The notes under the pieces are model-generated. The model ran no database searches, had not been told where the DNA came from, and saw only the letters and a program-made list of their open reading frames with translations. A stretch of 64,000 bases of DNA from contig NZ_CP014311.1 in NCBI RefSeq assembly GCF_001557535.2, forward strand, positions 120,641-184,640, in the 5' to 3' direction. This document shows, piece after piece, positions 20,717 to 28,489 of this stretch (its first letter is position 1; every line of letters starts with the position of its first letter). This stretch comes from Burkholderia sp. PAMC 26561. GTDB lineage: Bacteria > Pseudomonadota > Gammaproteobacteria > Burkholderiales > Burkholderiaceae. A program made the translations under genes and the position numbers.

Positions 20717-22513
20717 TTACCAGGTCGCCATCTTGAACAAACGACCCTGCTCACTCTCATCATGCAGCCGCAGCACGATTTCGCTCTCATCGAACACCGA
20801 GCCCTCCGTTTCCGCCCGAGTGGGTAGGTCCGAATCGATTAAAGTGATGACAGGCTGGAGTCCAAGTTCGGCGTACCGACGAATGACCGCCAGCAGGTTC
20901 TCCTTCTTGCGATCATCCAACGACTCGAAAACGCCATCGTGATAGGCAAAGCGCGGAAACTTGTCGTCGAGATAAGCGCGAAGCAACGACATGTCGAAGG
21001 CGATACACAGCAACTTGCGATAGGTGTGTCCCAAGTCGGCACTCGTGGCATTGCCAGACTCATCAAGTATCTCCGCTTTGAATTCTAGATGACCAGCCTG
21101 GTTCGGCGACACACTGAGCAATGCCTTGCGGTCAATTACCTCTTCGACAATCTCACTGAAAAATAGCCGGATAGCAGAGAAAAGGCTGGTTTGGTCCGAG
21201 TTCTGTTTCTCAACGTCGGCCTCAATCTGTGTCTGTAGGTGCCCTCGCTCGTCCATCAACGTGCGGATTTCCGTGCGCAACTCCTGCAGCCTATGCAAGA
21301 AACCGCGTTGCCGCTCCAGCGACGTGATGTCCGCCCTGAGTGTCACCATTTCGTCGGAAACCTGCTTGTACTTGCTGAAAACGTCCGTGCCGCTCAGGAA
21401 AGACAACGTATCCGAACGCTTCTTGCCGAGCACGCCGAGTTCTGCGTTGACACGCTTCAAGTCGGCCTCCACCTCGCTGAGCTCTTCTTGGAGGTACACG
21501 CGGCGCTCGTCTGTGATCGCCTTGTTGAATGCAATCAACTGCTCGAAGTCCTTCTTGACCTGCCCCCTGAACAGCACGCCGGCTTCCTCGAATAGCCGCT
21601 CAGCCTCGTCTGGATTGAACTGGATCTGCTCTTCCTCCAGCGAGGCAACAATTTTCTTCCTATTCTGATTTAGCGAATAACGTTCGCCATTGAGCGCCGA
21701 GATGCGTTCGTCGATGACATCGACCAATTGCTTGGTCCGATCCTTGTCCTGCGCGCGAAAATCGAACGCATCGAGAAGCTTCTGTTTCTTCTCGGCTTCT
21801 TTCTGTTTGAGTAGCAGGATACCTTCTATCTTGCTAATGTCTTCGATGGACCCGCCTAACTCATTCTTGATGGTCTGTGCCGTGGACTGCTTCTTCGTCA
21901 GTTCCTCTTCCTTCTCGTAGTGTTTGGCCACCAGGCTTGCGTTGAAACCTAGTATGTGAGCGAGGAACGGCTTCCAATCAGCGTGCGCGGCAGCGAATTT
22001 CCGTAAATGGAACACGTCCCGAAAATCGTCCTGCGAACGTAGCAGATAGCCCAAGCCCTTTCGGTACGACCAGGGCTTAAGCACGCGCCAATCAAGTAAG
22101 CCATCCAGAAGATCGCGCGCGCGCTCGAACGGAACGTCCTGATGGTCCCATTCCTGCAGCGGGAGCGTAGAGAAATCCTGATGTGCACCACGATGCTTTT
22201 TGAAGCTGATTTTGGTTGCCTCTTCGACACCGCGACGTATGGTCACGTACGACGCGTCCTGCAGTTCGACCTCAAGAAAAAAGACGAAGTCCTTGAACAA
22301 GTCGAAATGCTTGAAGAGGAAAAACTTCGAGTCGCGTCCTGCGAGGAAAGCGAAATCAAGCAACCGCCCCAACGTAGTCTTGCCTAGGTTGTGCGTGTCC
22401 TTGTTGCGATTCTCAGGCAAGCGAATTTCCGCCATGACGACGTTCAAGCCCGACTCGAAGTCTACGGGCTCGAACCGGTCGGGCTTGTTCGAATAGAGTC
22501 TAGACAGCTTCAT
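20717..22513 (-). CDS. ABC-3C SMC-like ATPase, DUF2326 family
   Basis: 598 residues. The N-terminus begins like SMC/RecN ATPases (MKLSRLYSNKPDRFEPVDF) with a variant Walker A, HNLGKTTLGRLL (residues 41-52). A long coiled coil spans roughly residues 200-440, rich in Glu, Lys, Leu and Gln. The C-terminal half has DUF2326 features: RLFFSEIVEEVI, then the Walker B-like FPRFAYHDGVFESLD and a D-loop region. DUF2326 proteins are the ATPase of ABC-three-component conflict systems. The start overlaps the end of the middle-component gene by 14 bases. It probably senses invading DNA or repair intermediates and gates the effector encoded upstream. Confidence 0.8.
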   Translation of the reverse strand: MKLSRLYSNKPDRFEPVDFESGLNVVMAEIRLPENRNKDTHNLGKTTLGRLLDFAFLAGRDSKFFLFKHFDLFKDFVFFLEVELQDASYVTIRRGVEEATKISFKKHRGAHQDFSTLPLQEWDHQDVPFERARDLLDGLLDWRVLKPWSYRKGLGYLLRSQDDFRDVFHLRKFAAAHADWKPFLAHILGFNASLVAKHYEKEEELTKKQSTAQTIKNELGGSIEDISKIEGILLLKQKEAEKKQKLLDAFDFRAQDKDRTKQLVDVIDERISALNGERYSLNQNRKKIVASLEEEQIQFNPDEAERLFEEAGVLFRGQVKKDFEQLIAFNKAITDERRVYLQEELSEVEADLKRVNAELGVLGKKRSDTLSFLSGTDVFSKYKQVSDEMVTLRADITSLERQRGFLHRLQELRTEIRTLMDERGHLQTQIEADVEKQNSDQTSLFSAIRLFFSEIVEEVIDRKALLSVSPNQAGHLEFKAEILDESGNATSADLGHTYRKLLCIAFDMSLLRAYLDDKFPRFAYHDGVFESLDDRKKENLLAVIRRYAELGLQPVITLIDSDLPTRAETEGSVFDESEIVLRLHDESEQGRLFKMATW

Positions 22514-22748
22514 TTGGCCCCACGTATTCTACGGCGTCGGTCTTGGGGCGATAGTCGATCAGTCCCATTAGAAAGAGAAAGTTCAGCGCTGGTTGAAACA
22601 GCACGTCGCCCCCAATCACGGCCTTCTTCGCATACTTGCGCAAGGTGTCGTACTCGTCCACGCGGCGCGCCTTGAGGCGCGCCAGCAACAGGAGTGACAC
22701 GTTGATGACCGTGCGGTCTGGGTGAGAGTGCTTACTCGGCCGCAGCAT
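22500..22748 (-). CDS. ABC-3C middle component (MC6-like)
   Basis: 82 residues from the ATG at 22748. A longer frame from 22841 runs through the preceding gene and is not needed. The start MLRPSKHSHPDRTVINVSLLLLARL has the pattern of ABC-3C middle component 6: a ..P.KH..P..S/T start followed by a helix. The rest (DTLRKYAKKA, LFQPALNFLFLMGLIDY) resembles a small winged-helix domain. Middle components bridge the ATPase and the effector. The gene overlaps the effector gene by 17 bases and the ATPase gene by 14, the tight packing expected when subunits are made in fixed ratio. Confidence 0.7.
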   Translation of the reverse strand: MLRPSKHSHPDRTVINVSLLLLARLKARRVDEYDTLRKYAKKAVIGGDVLFQPALNFLFLMGLIDYRPKTDAVEYVGPNEAV

Positions 22749-23697
22749 CACCCACCTCCCCGATGTCACAGTTCCAATACATGTAGAACAGCACCGCACG
22801 TGTAAGTCGCTTGTGCGCGTGCTGGCGCAGTATAGGATCACGGTTGAACAGCAAGTCCACCAGGTACTCCATCACCGCGTCGAAGGTCTGGTAGTCCTTG
22901 CGCTTTGCGATAATCTTGAGCTGAAACTCGTCGACTACCGACTCATACATTCGCAGCAGTTCGAGGTTTTCGGGCGCGGCCAGAAATGCACGGATCTGTG
23001 CAGTTTCCTTGAGGTAACGTCGGCGCTGAGCTTTGGCATACTCACCAGTCATGTTGTTGAGCGCGTTCTTCTGCTCGTACGTCACACGCATGGTCGGCGG
23101 GTCGTCAAGGACATCCGATACCCCACTCCGCTGCCGCGCGAGCGCCTGGACAACTTCGGCAAGGTCATCGGGACTCACGATCAATGGCGAATCCACCGGA
23201 TCGAGGTTCACCTTCTCCGGAACGTCCGGAAAGGTCTTCAACAGGACCTCCAGATGCTCCAGGCCACATAGGTGGATTGACGATTCGGGGATGTCGCATT
23301 GGGCAGCAATATACGCGCGTATCTCGCTCTCGGCATTGCCAGCCAGACGTCGATTGGCAAACAGCATGTAGTGGTCAAGTTGCTTGCTTTCGCGCAGCTT
23401 CTTGATACGCGGGATCTCCTTCCCCAACACCGTGTTCGCCGCCGTCGTGCTGAAGAAATCAGATTCAGAGAAATTGCGGTTGTAGCCGTTGGTGTGCTTG
23501 GCCTGGATGATAGTCGTGCCGACCCACGGTGCCGCCTTGCTGGGATGAAGTTCGGCCGTTCCGACAAACTTGGCGTCCCGTCCGCCATCGGGTCCCTTGG
23601 CGAACCCCTGCACGGAAATGCCAAGCAGGCGCTGACACAAGAACACGATCAGGTTCTCGAACTGCCCGTCGCTCAGGTCTTCGTAAGCAAACCTCAT
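22732..23697 (-). CDS. ABC-3C effector with restriction-endonuclease-like N-terminal domain
   Basis: 321 residues. The N-terminal 110 residues carry the PD-(D/E)xK pattern of Mrr-like enzymes: FENLIVFLCQRLLG, GPDGGRDAKF with the catalytic aspartate near residue 40, then the QxK motif IIQAKHT near 68. The C-terminal 130 residues match the C-terminal domain shared by ABC-3C effectors (RRRYLKETAQIRAFL, then LFNRDPILRQHAHKRLT). The ATG overlaps the stop of the upstream regulator gene as ATGA. The likely role is DNA cleavage when released by the SMC-like ATPase. The nuclease assignment rests on motif reading; the cluster order supports it. Confidence 0.78.
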   Translation of the reverse strand: MRFAYEDLSDGQFENLIVFLCQRLLGISVQGFAKGPDGGRDAKFVGTAELHPSKAAPWVGTTIIQAKHTNGYNRNFSESDFFSTTAANTVLGKEIPRIKKLRESKQLDHYMLFANRRLAGNAESEIRAYIAAQCDIPESSIHLCGLEHLEVLLKTFPDVPEKVNLDPVDSPLIVSPDDLAEVVQALARQRSGVSDVLDDPPTMRVTYEQKNALNNMTGEYAKAQRRRYLKETAQIRAFLAAPENLELLRMYESVVDEFQLKIIAKRKDYQTFDAVMEYLVDLLFNRDPILRQHAHKRLTRAVLFYMYWNCDIGEVGDAAAE

Positions 23698-24017
23698 CGC
23701 GCAGCTACGGTGATGCCTGCGCCATGAGCCCGGCGCGCAGGGCGAACGACAATCTGCACGTGCTGATCGAGCGACACGAGCGCCTGCATCAGGCGTTCGA
23801 GTGAGATGTTCTGGAGCTTGAATCGGCGCACCTGCGACACCTTCGGTTGCGTCATACCGGTGATACTCGCGGCTTCTGTCTGGCTCAGACCACGCTTCTC
23901 GATCAACTCGTTGAGCTTGACCGCGAGGACCGCTTTTGCGGAAAGTTCCTCCGCATCCTCAAGCTCCAGATCAGCCAACACGCTGTCCGTGCCTCCAGAA
24001 ATTGCCTTGCGAGACAT
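23694..24017 (-). CDS. XRE/HigA-like HTH regulator heading the ABC-3C operon
   Basis: 107 residues from the ATG at 24017 (MSRKAISGG), chosen because GGGAG lies 6 bases upstream; an earlier ATG at 24077 is possible. Residues 39-95 form an XRE helix-turn-helix (LIEKRGLSQTEAASITGMTQPKVSQVR), and the tail HVQIVVRPARRAHG is typical of HigA-type antitoxin-like regulators. No HigB/RelE toxin gene is adjacent. Instead the stop overlaps the nuclease effector start by four bases. It is therefore likely an autorepressor controlling the ABC-3C operon, so a toxic effector stays silent until needed; that is inferred from position. Confidence 0.78.
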   Translation of the reverse strand: MSRKAISGGTDSVLADLELEDAEELSAKAVLAVKLNELIEKRGLSQTEAASITGMTQPKVSQVRRFKLQNISLERLMQALVSLDQHVQIVVRPARRAHGAGITVAAR

Positions 24018-24127
24018 TGTCATCTCCCGCTCAACCCGTACCAGTTGAGCACTACTTTCGACCGCTTCCGCCATCAACCCACGTCCGGCTGCTGAGTATT
24101 GATCCCGGATGTGAATCCCAATTTCAA

Positions 24128-24156
24128 ATTATATCCGTTCGAATATATCCTAACCA
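24128..24156 (-). promoter_or_regulatory. Candidate promoter and operator of the XRE/ABC-3C operon
   Basis: On the minus strand a perfect TATAAT box reads from 24133 to 24128. A poor -35 element (TGGTTA, 24156-24151) sits 17 bases upstream. The direct repeat GGATATA occurs twice here, 15 bases apart, overlapping the -10 box, a plausible binding site for the XRE protein. The leader to the ATG at 24017 would be about 100 bases. Confidence 0.35.
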
Positions 24157-24637
24157 GCCGTCGGGCCGAAGCGGAAAACACGTCAGATTGAAGTTGGTTT
24201 CATCATTACTGACGCTTTCTCCTCAACAGCCCAGCTGGCGCACCGACCAGCCTTCGCGCAACGCCTCTGTTTCATAGAAAGCGCGCGCAGCCGCCGCCCG
24301 CTTCCGCCACACCTCCCCTGCCCCGTCGCCACCGCCTGCGGTTTTTGCCGGCGAAAGCATGTCGTTTTCGACCCGGCATAAAAATCGCCACATCTGATAA
24401 CTGAAGTAATCGCGAGTAGCTGAATTGCTTGGCAGTTGTCCGGGCGTGTTCTGCGCATATCCGGGACAGCCGCCAAGTATGTCTTCGAGGACCGCGGGAA
24501 CCTTTCAACAACCTCAGAGACCAGGAGAAAGGCAAGCCGGGGCGTCCGAATGCCGTCCGGTGGACCGGGAAACAGATTGCTGAGCAGGCGCTTCCCACCC
24601 GGGTACGGCAAACTAGGATCGCCCGCGCCGCGGCTTA
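24157..24637. other. Intergenic stretch between defence island and HU gene
   Basis: About 480 bases without a convincing gene. Frames here on both strands are arginine- and proline-rich shadows with no recognisable family. The region divides the defence island from the plasmid backbone genes and may hold old junction sequence. Confidence 0.4.
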
Positions 24638-24913
24638 CTAGGCGTTCACGGCATCTTTAAACGCCTTGCCAGCCGTAAATTTGACGGTCTTCGCGGCGGG
24701 AATCTGGATTTCTGCGCCGGTGGCCGGATTGCGGCCCACGCGGGCAGCGCGTGCCCCCATCGAGAAAGATCCGAAACCGATCAACTGTACTGCGTCGCCT
24801 CCCGTCACCGAACGCATCACGGCATCCAGGATGGCGTCGATGGTCTCGCCCGTTGCGGCCTTGCTCTCACCTGTGGTTGCTACTACGGCGTCAATCAATT
24901 CTTGCTTATTCAT
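24638..24913 (-). CDS. HU-family DNA-binding protein
   Basis: 91 residues, the standard HU length. The sequence starts [18 protein letters not shown] and contains GFGSF, the DNA-binding arm with [12 protein letters not shown] around residues 59-70, and the conserved C-terminus [17 protein letters not shown] bends DNA and compacts the nucleoid. On plasmids it may limit fitness cost or assist replication and recombination. It stands alone, read away from the recombinase unit at 25.6 kb. A short remnant of a related HU gene lies at 25281-25325 in the same orientation, so an HU array may have existed here. Confidence 0.95.
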   Translation of the reverse strand: MNKQELIDAVVATTGESKAATGETIDAILDAVMRSVTGGDAVQLIGFGSFSMGARAARVGRNPATGAEIQIPAAKTVKFTAGKAFKDAVNA

Positions 24914-25195
24914 GAATTCGCTTCTCCGCTGAAATCGGCACCCTACCGCACACCGGCATTCAAGCGCAACCGTCGGCCACGGTTAGCCGGCCACCTACCT
25001 GATTGGGTAAGAACGAAGCAACATTTAGCAGACAGCCGTAGCTGATGACCGGGCAGGCGCTCCGCGAACCATACGCATTCACCTGAACGTCGCCAAGCTT
25101 CTCTCTGCAACGGCGCAGCGAGCGCCCAACTGCTACGCGCCGTCCCCGCTTCGCGAGGCGGGCCTGGACGGCATCGAACGCGCGTGTGTGTCAAC

Positions 25196-25232
25196 TGAAG
25201 GGGTAGATAGCCATAAACTATCTACCCCTTCA
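25196..25232. repeat. 15-bp inverted repeat, hairpin or operator
   Basis: Arms TGAAGGGGTAGATAG (25196-25210) and CTATCTACCCCTTCA (25218-25232) are perfect complements around a 7-base loop. No T-run follows on either side, so a classical rho-independent terminator is not well supported. It lies between the HU gene and the HU remnant. Confidence 0.6.
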
Positions 25233-25280
25233 ATTCCGTCGCCAATGGTCCTAGTCAACATCTACATGGTCCCGGCTTCA

Positions 25281-25325
25281 TCACGGCGCGTTCACTGCAT
25301 TCTTAAACGCCTTGACGGCCTCGAA
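25281..25325 (-). pseudogene. Remnant of a second HU gene (last 14 codons)
   Basis: The minus strand reads FEAVKAFKNAVNAP and a TGA stop, the conserved C-terminus of HU proteins (compare [10 protein letters not shown] in the intact gene at 24638). Nothing upstream continues the homology, so this is the tail of a deleted copy. Confidence 0.6.
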
Positions 25326-25565
25326 CATGGCGGACCGGCACCGGAACAATCGTGCTGGGTGGCTTGCCGCCCGGCCTTCTTCCTACCGATCGCTAATAGC
25401 GATGTTCAGTGAGTGAAGCCCGCACCTTATCGCGTCGGACCGCGCACCTGCAAACACGGGCAATCGTGACGCCGACCGACATCAGCGTGGCGACGCCGCC
25501 CTGCCACTCCGGCGCGGTTCCCGATCGTCGTCTTGAACTCGAAAGCGCTCCGCTTCGGTCGGCCT

Positions 25566-25593
25566 AGGTGTGATAATCGATATTATCACACCT
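25566..25593. promoter_or_regulatory. dif-like recombination site (28-bp palindrome)
   Basis: The site reads AGGTGTGATAA (25566-25576), a 6-base centre TCGATA, and TTATCACACCT (25583-25593). The 11+6+11 layout, with inner edges ATAA and TTAT, is that of Xer/dif sites, where each arm binds one recombinase. The arms are perfect inverted repeats, while the centre is asymmetric, giving the site a direction. It lies 57 bases before the two-gene unit ending in a tyrosine recombinase. It may instead, or also, act as an operator for that unit. Confidence 0.55.
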
Positions 25594-25649
25594 GCGTTTC
25601 GATGGCAAAATAGCGCTGTTTCGCACCGGACCCTTTGCAGGAGTAGGTT

Positions 25650-26156
25650 TTGGAATCACCTGACAACACCGAGGAGGCTTCGATTGATGGTCTTTATCAC
25701 CGCGCCCGACTGGTGATGCTTGGATACCCAAGACCCATATCCCGACTCAGGCTCGATGTGGTTGGGGTAGATTCGTTCAACGTCGAAGGTCCAACCACAC
25801 CCAGTCTTGCACTGCTTATGGCGTCGCCGGAGCTCACGCCTCCCGCACGAGAGATTCTGCAACTGACCTTGCAGTTGTTCGGCGAGCAACTTTTCACGCG
25901 GCCAAGTAGTCAATTGCTGAAGCGCTACGCGGTTGATGGGCTAATCGCAACAGCAGAAACCATGCTGTTGATGGATCATTCAGCCCGACTGCACGCGCTC
26001 TACAACGATCGGATTTTTCATCCGGTCCGCGGGCTCGTTTTTTACAACGAATTGCTCGATGGCTTTGAATCCGTATTTGCGCGACACCCTCAGGTCGTTT
26101 TGGCACGCGCGCGACGGACCTTGGACCCTTATTCAACGCCGCAGGAGCGCAGCTAA
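25650..26156 (+). CDS. Hypothetical protein co-transcribed with the tyrosine recombinase
   Basis: 168 residues from a TTG at 25650, supported by AGGAG at 25639-25643, six bases upstream. I recognise no family. The protein is mostly helical with no membrane segment. Landmarks are LTPPAREILQLTLQLFGEQL near the middle and a C-terminal FARHPQVVLARARRTLDPY. Its TAA shares its last A with the ATG of the recombinase gene (TAATG), so it is strongly coupled. It follows the dif-like palindrome. Likely an accessory or regulatory partner of the recombinase. Confidence 0.7.
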   Translation: MESPDNTEEASIDGLYHRARLVMLGYPRPISRLRLDVVGVDSFNVEGPTTPSLALLMASPELTPPAREILQLTLQLFGEQLFTRPSSQLLKRYAVDGLIATAETMLLMDHSARLHALYNDRIFHPVRGLVFYNELLDGFESVFARHPQVVLARARRTLDPYSTPQERS

Positions 26157-27931
26157 TGGCAGAAGATCTCGAAATCGGCCGTAGCTTTACCGCGAAAGAT
26201 CTGGCTGCGTTGCGAGCCTTCGTTCAGCGGATTTCTCCTAAGGTAATTGCGCGCACCTATTACGACACCGACGAAGACGCCCATGCTGCCACGCCCGGAG
26301 CAATGGAGCGATACCTGCGGACTTTGTTAAATAAGCTGGTCCATCTGGCTATCGAGAACGGCTCGACGGTACTCGCCGACCATCTGAAAACATCGGTCAA
26401 AAAGCACGGTAGCGCCAAACTAACAGCCGTCACGCTAAAGATGGTCACAGAAGCTGCGCAATTGTCAGCAGCTTCACCGCACATCAACCACGGGATCGGG
26501 ATGTGGTTCCGGCCCATGGTTGCCAAGCGTCTCAAATCCCAACGGGTATCGACGCTCGGCGACTTAATTGCCCTGTGCAATCGTCGCGGCGGGACCTGGT
26601 GGCGCTCGGTCCCTCGCATTGGTGCCCACCGTGCTCGCATCATTGTCGCGTGGTTGCGGCGACACGAGGACGTGCTTGGACGTCGGGTCGACGATGATGT
26701 GGATACCAGTAAACCGCTGGTGTCAGCCAACGTGGTTTTGATTGACGGCGCGATGGGCAAGCTGGCCCCCCTTGAGCGCATGGGTCTAAATAGCGGCCTC
26801 TCGGGGAAAACGGGTGAAAACCGCTCTAGCGCGTTTTGCTACATCAAGGCGCAACATGACTTGGACGCGGTGCGTGCCTATCTGAACCAATACCGAGATC
26901 AGCCAAAGACCCTTCGTGCTTACACAAAGGAACTGGAACGATTTGTTCTGTGGTCCGTTATGGTCCGAGGCAAGCCGATGAGCTCACTACTGGTCGACGA
27001 CTGCGAAGCGTATAAAGATTTCCTCAAACTCCCCTCGCCTTCGTTTGTTGGACCGAGAGTTTCAAGATCCTCTGAACGTTGGCGCCCATTCTCCGTTGGC
27101 GCCCTAAGCCCCGAGTCGCAGCGTTATGCCACGCGCGCTATTCGCGCAGCATTCACGTGGCTTGTCGACGTGCGTTATCTCGCCGGCAACCCCTGGAAAG
27201 CGGTCAACGATCCGGTTACCGTTACGCGGGAGGACGATATCCAGATTGAGCGTGCGTTGAGTCGCGGGTTATGGGAACGGCTTTCCATGGAGTTTGACCG
27301 GCGGGCGAAAGCGCCTCAGGCCAGCCAATGGCGCATTGCCAGGGCCGCAATACTGCTCATGGCCGAGTCCGGTCTAAGACGTGAGGAAGCAGCGCACGCT
27401 CGGCGCGAAAATCTTAGGTTATCTATCTACGGGACAGCACGGGAACCGTTGTGGGAACTGACGGTCATCGGGAAACGCGCAAAACTTCGAACCGTACCTG
27501 TAAGTCCAAACGCTGTGAGCGCTTTTTCGGAGCATTGGAAAGATCGAATGGAAGATTTTGACAGTGCCGACGCTCGAGGACCTTTGATCTCGCCGATGAT
27601 CATCCCCCAGGCTCCTGACGCACAATCCAAGCACGCTGATAATCGAGCGCCCTATCACCCGGGTGCCTTAGGGCGTCTTGTCGAACGCTCATTATTAAGT
27701 TTGATTATAGAATCGGATGTCTTTGGGCCAGAAGAACGGTTGAAACTGAGCAAAACAACCTCTCACGCATTTCGACATACCTTCGGAACGCTTTCTGCAG
27801 CCGCCGACGCCCCCCTTGATGTTGTCCAAAAGATTCTTGGCCACCGCTCGCTGCAAACCACAAGCATCTATGTACAGGCGGAGAAAAAAAGAATGATGGA
27901 AGAAGCCGGAAAATTATTTAACCGCGACTGA
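26156..27931 (+). CDS. Tyrosine recombinase (DUF3701-type plasmid integrase)
   Basis: 591 residues. The C-terminal catalytic domain shows the full tyrosine-recombinase set: the arginine in MAESGLRREEAAHARREN (near 405), lysine in VIGKRAKLRTVP (near 445), HxxR in HAFRHTF (near 540), histidine in ILGHRSLQ (near 563) and nucleophile tyrosine in TTSIYVQA (near 571). A core-binding domain (YLNQYRDQPKTLRAYTKELERF) precedes it. About 200 extra N-terminal residues, including WWRSVPRIGAHRARIIVAWL, match the DUF3701-type extension of plasmid and island recombinases. With the dif-like site upstream, the likely role is resolving plasmid multimers; integration is the alternative. Confidence 0.88.
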   Translation: MAEDLEIGRSFTAKDLAALRAFVQRISPKVIARTYYDTDEDAHAATPGAMERYLRTLLNKLVHLAIENGSTVLADHLKTSVKKHGSAKLTAVTLKMVTEAAQLSAASPHINHGIGMWFRPMVAKRLKSQRVSTLGDLIALCNRRGGTWWRSVPRIGAHRARIIVAWLRRHEDVLGRRVDDDVDTSKPLVSANVVLIDGAMGKLAPLERMGLNSGLSGKTGENRSSAFCYIKAQHDLDAVRAYLNQYRDQPKTLRAYTKELERFVLWSVMVRGKPMSSLLVDDCEAYKDFLKLPSPSFVGPRVSRSSERWRPFSVGALSPESQRYATRAIRAAFTWLVDVRYLAGNPWKAVNDPVTVTREDDIQIERALSRGLWERLSMEFDRRAKAPQASQWRIARAAILLMAESGLRREEAAHARRENLRLSIYGTAREPLWELTVIGKRAKLRTVPVSPNAVSAFSEHWKDRMEDFDSADARGPLISPMIIPQAPDAQSKHADNRAPYHPGALGRLVERSLLSLIIESDVFGPEERLKLSKTTSHAFRHTFGTLSAAADAPLDVVQKILGHRSLQTTSIYVQAEKKRMMEEAGKLFNRD

Positions 27932-27983
27932 GTACTTTTTTGGCGTATGCACCTAACGTACGGCTGCACCATCATTAAAATAG

Positions 27984-28460
27984 CTAATTGAAATAGCCCT
28001 TGTCTATTGAATCAACACTGTTCAAACTGGACATCAGGTCGTAAAAATACTCGTGGTGCCTTGAATTTGCCGGCACACGTAAATTGTTATGCTCTTCTAT
28101 CAGACGCCTGATCCGGCGTATTGAAAGAGCCTCAAATAAAAACGACCTATCCCAACCAAAATGGAGATGCAGCGCCTCTACAGCGAAGTCGTGGGGAAAC
28201 TGAACGAAATCTGTTTCCGAAGAATCAAGGTCATCCTCTTCCAACCTATCGTTAAACAACGACACACTGATATTGCCTTCGGTCTCATCGAAATCGAGCG
28301 CCTGTTCATCCGCCATTGCAGCTGCCATCATTGCCCTCGCCTGCTCTTCCACGAAATCTTGGTCGAAGAGTTCCACAAAATCCCCGGAATTTGTCATTGC
28401 CTCAACAACAACCTTGAGTTTTCTGATTTTTCCCATTGTTCGCCCTGTTAGCTCGTTCAC
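27984..28460 (-). CDS. Hypothetical acidic protein
   Basis: 158 residues from the ATG at 28460; an in-frame ATG at 28436 (MGKIRKLK), after AGGG, is an equally good start. No family is recognised. The middle is acidic (EEDDLDSSETDF) and there is no membrane segment or signal peptide. It is AT-rich like the next gene at 28490, is read the same way and lies 30 bases downstream of it, so the two probably form one transcript. The convergent recombinase ends 52 bases away with no clear terminator between them. Confidence 0.6.
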   Translation of the reverse strand: MNELTGRTMGKIRKLKVVVEAMTNSGDFVELFDQDFVEEQARAMMAAAMADEQALDFDETEGNISVSLFNDRLEEDDLDSSETDFVQFPHDFAVEALHLHFGWDRSFLFEALSIRRIRRLIEEHNNLRVPANSRHHEYFYDLMSSLNSVDSIDKGYFN

Positions 28461-28489
28461 TTGACGTCGAGAGTTATTCAGTATATCTA

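Larger units (their letters stand above)
24914..25649. other. Intergenic region between HU and recombinase unit
   Basis: About 740 bases without an intact gene. It holds a strong hairpin (25196-25232), a fragment of an HU gene end (25281-25325) and the dif-like palindrome (25566-25593), each listed separately. Promoters for the divergent HU gene and recombinase unit should lie here, but I see no clear -35/-10 pair. Confidence 0.5.

Noticed and set aside
24183..24611. 142-codon minus-strand frame before the ABC-3C operon
   Set aside because: Low-complexity, arginine-rich, with no start signal and no recognised family.
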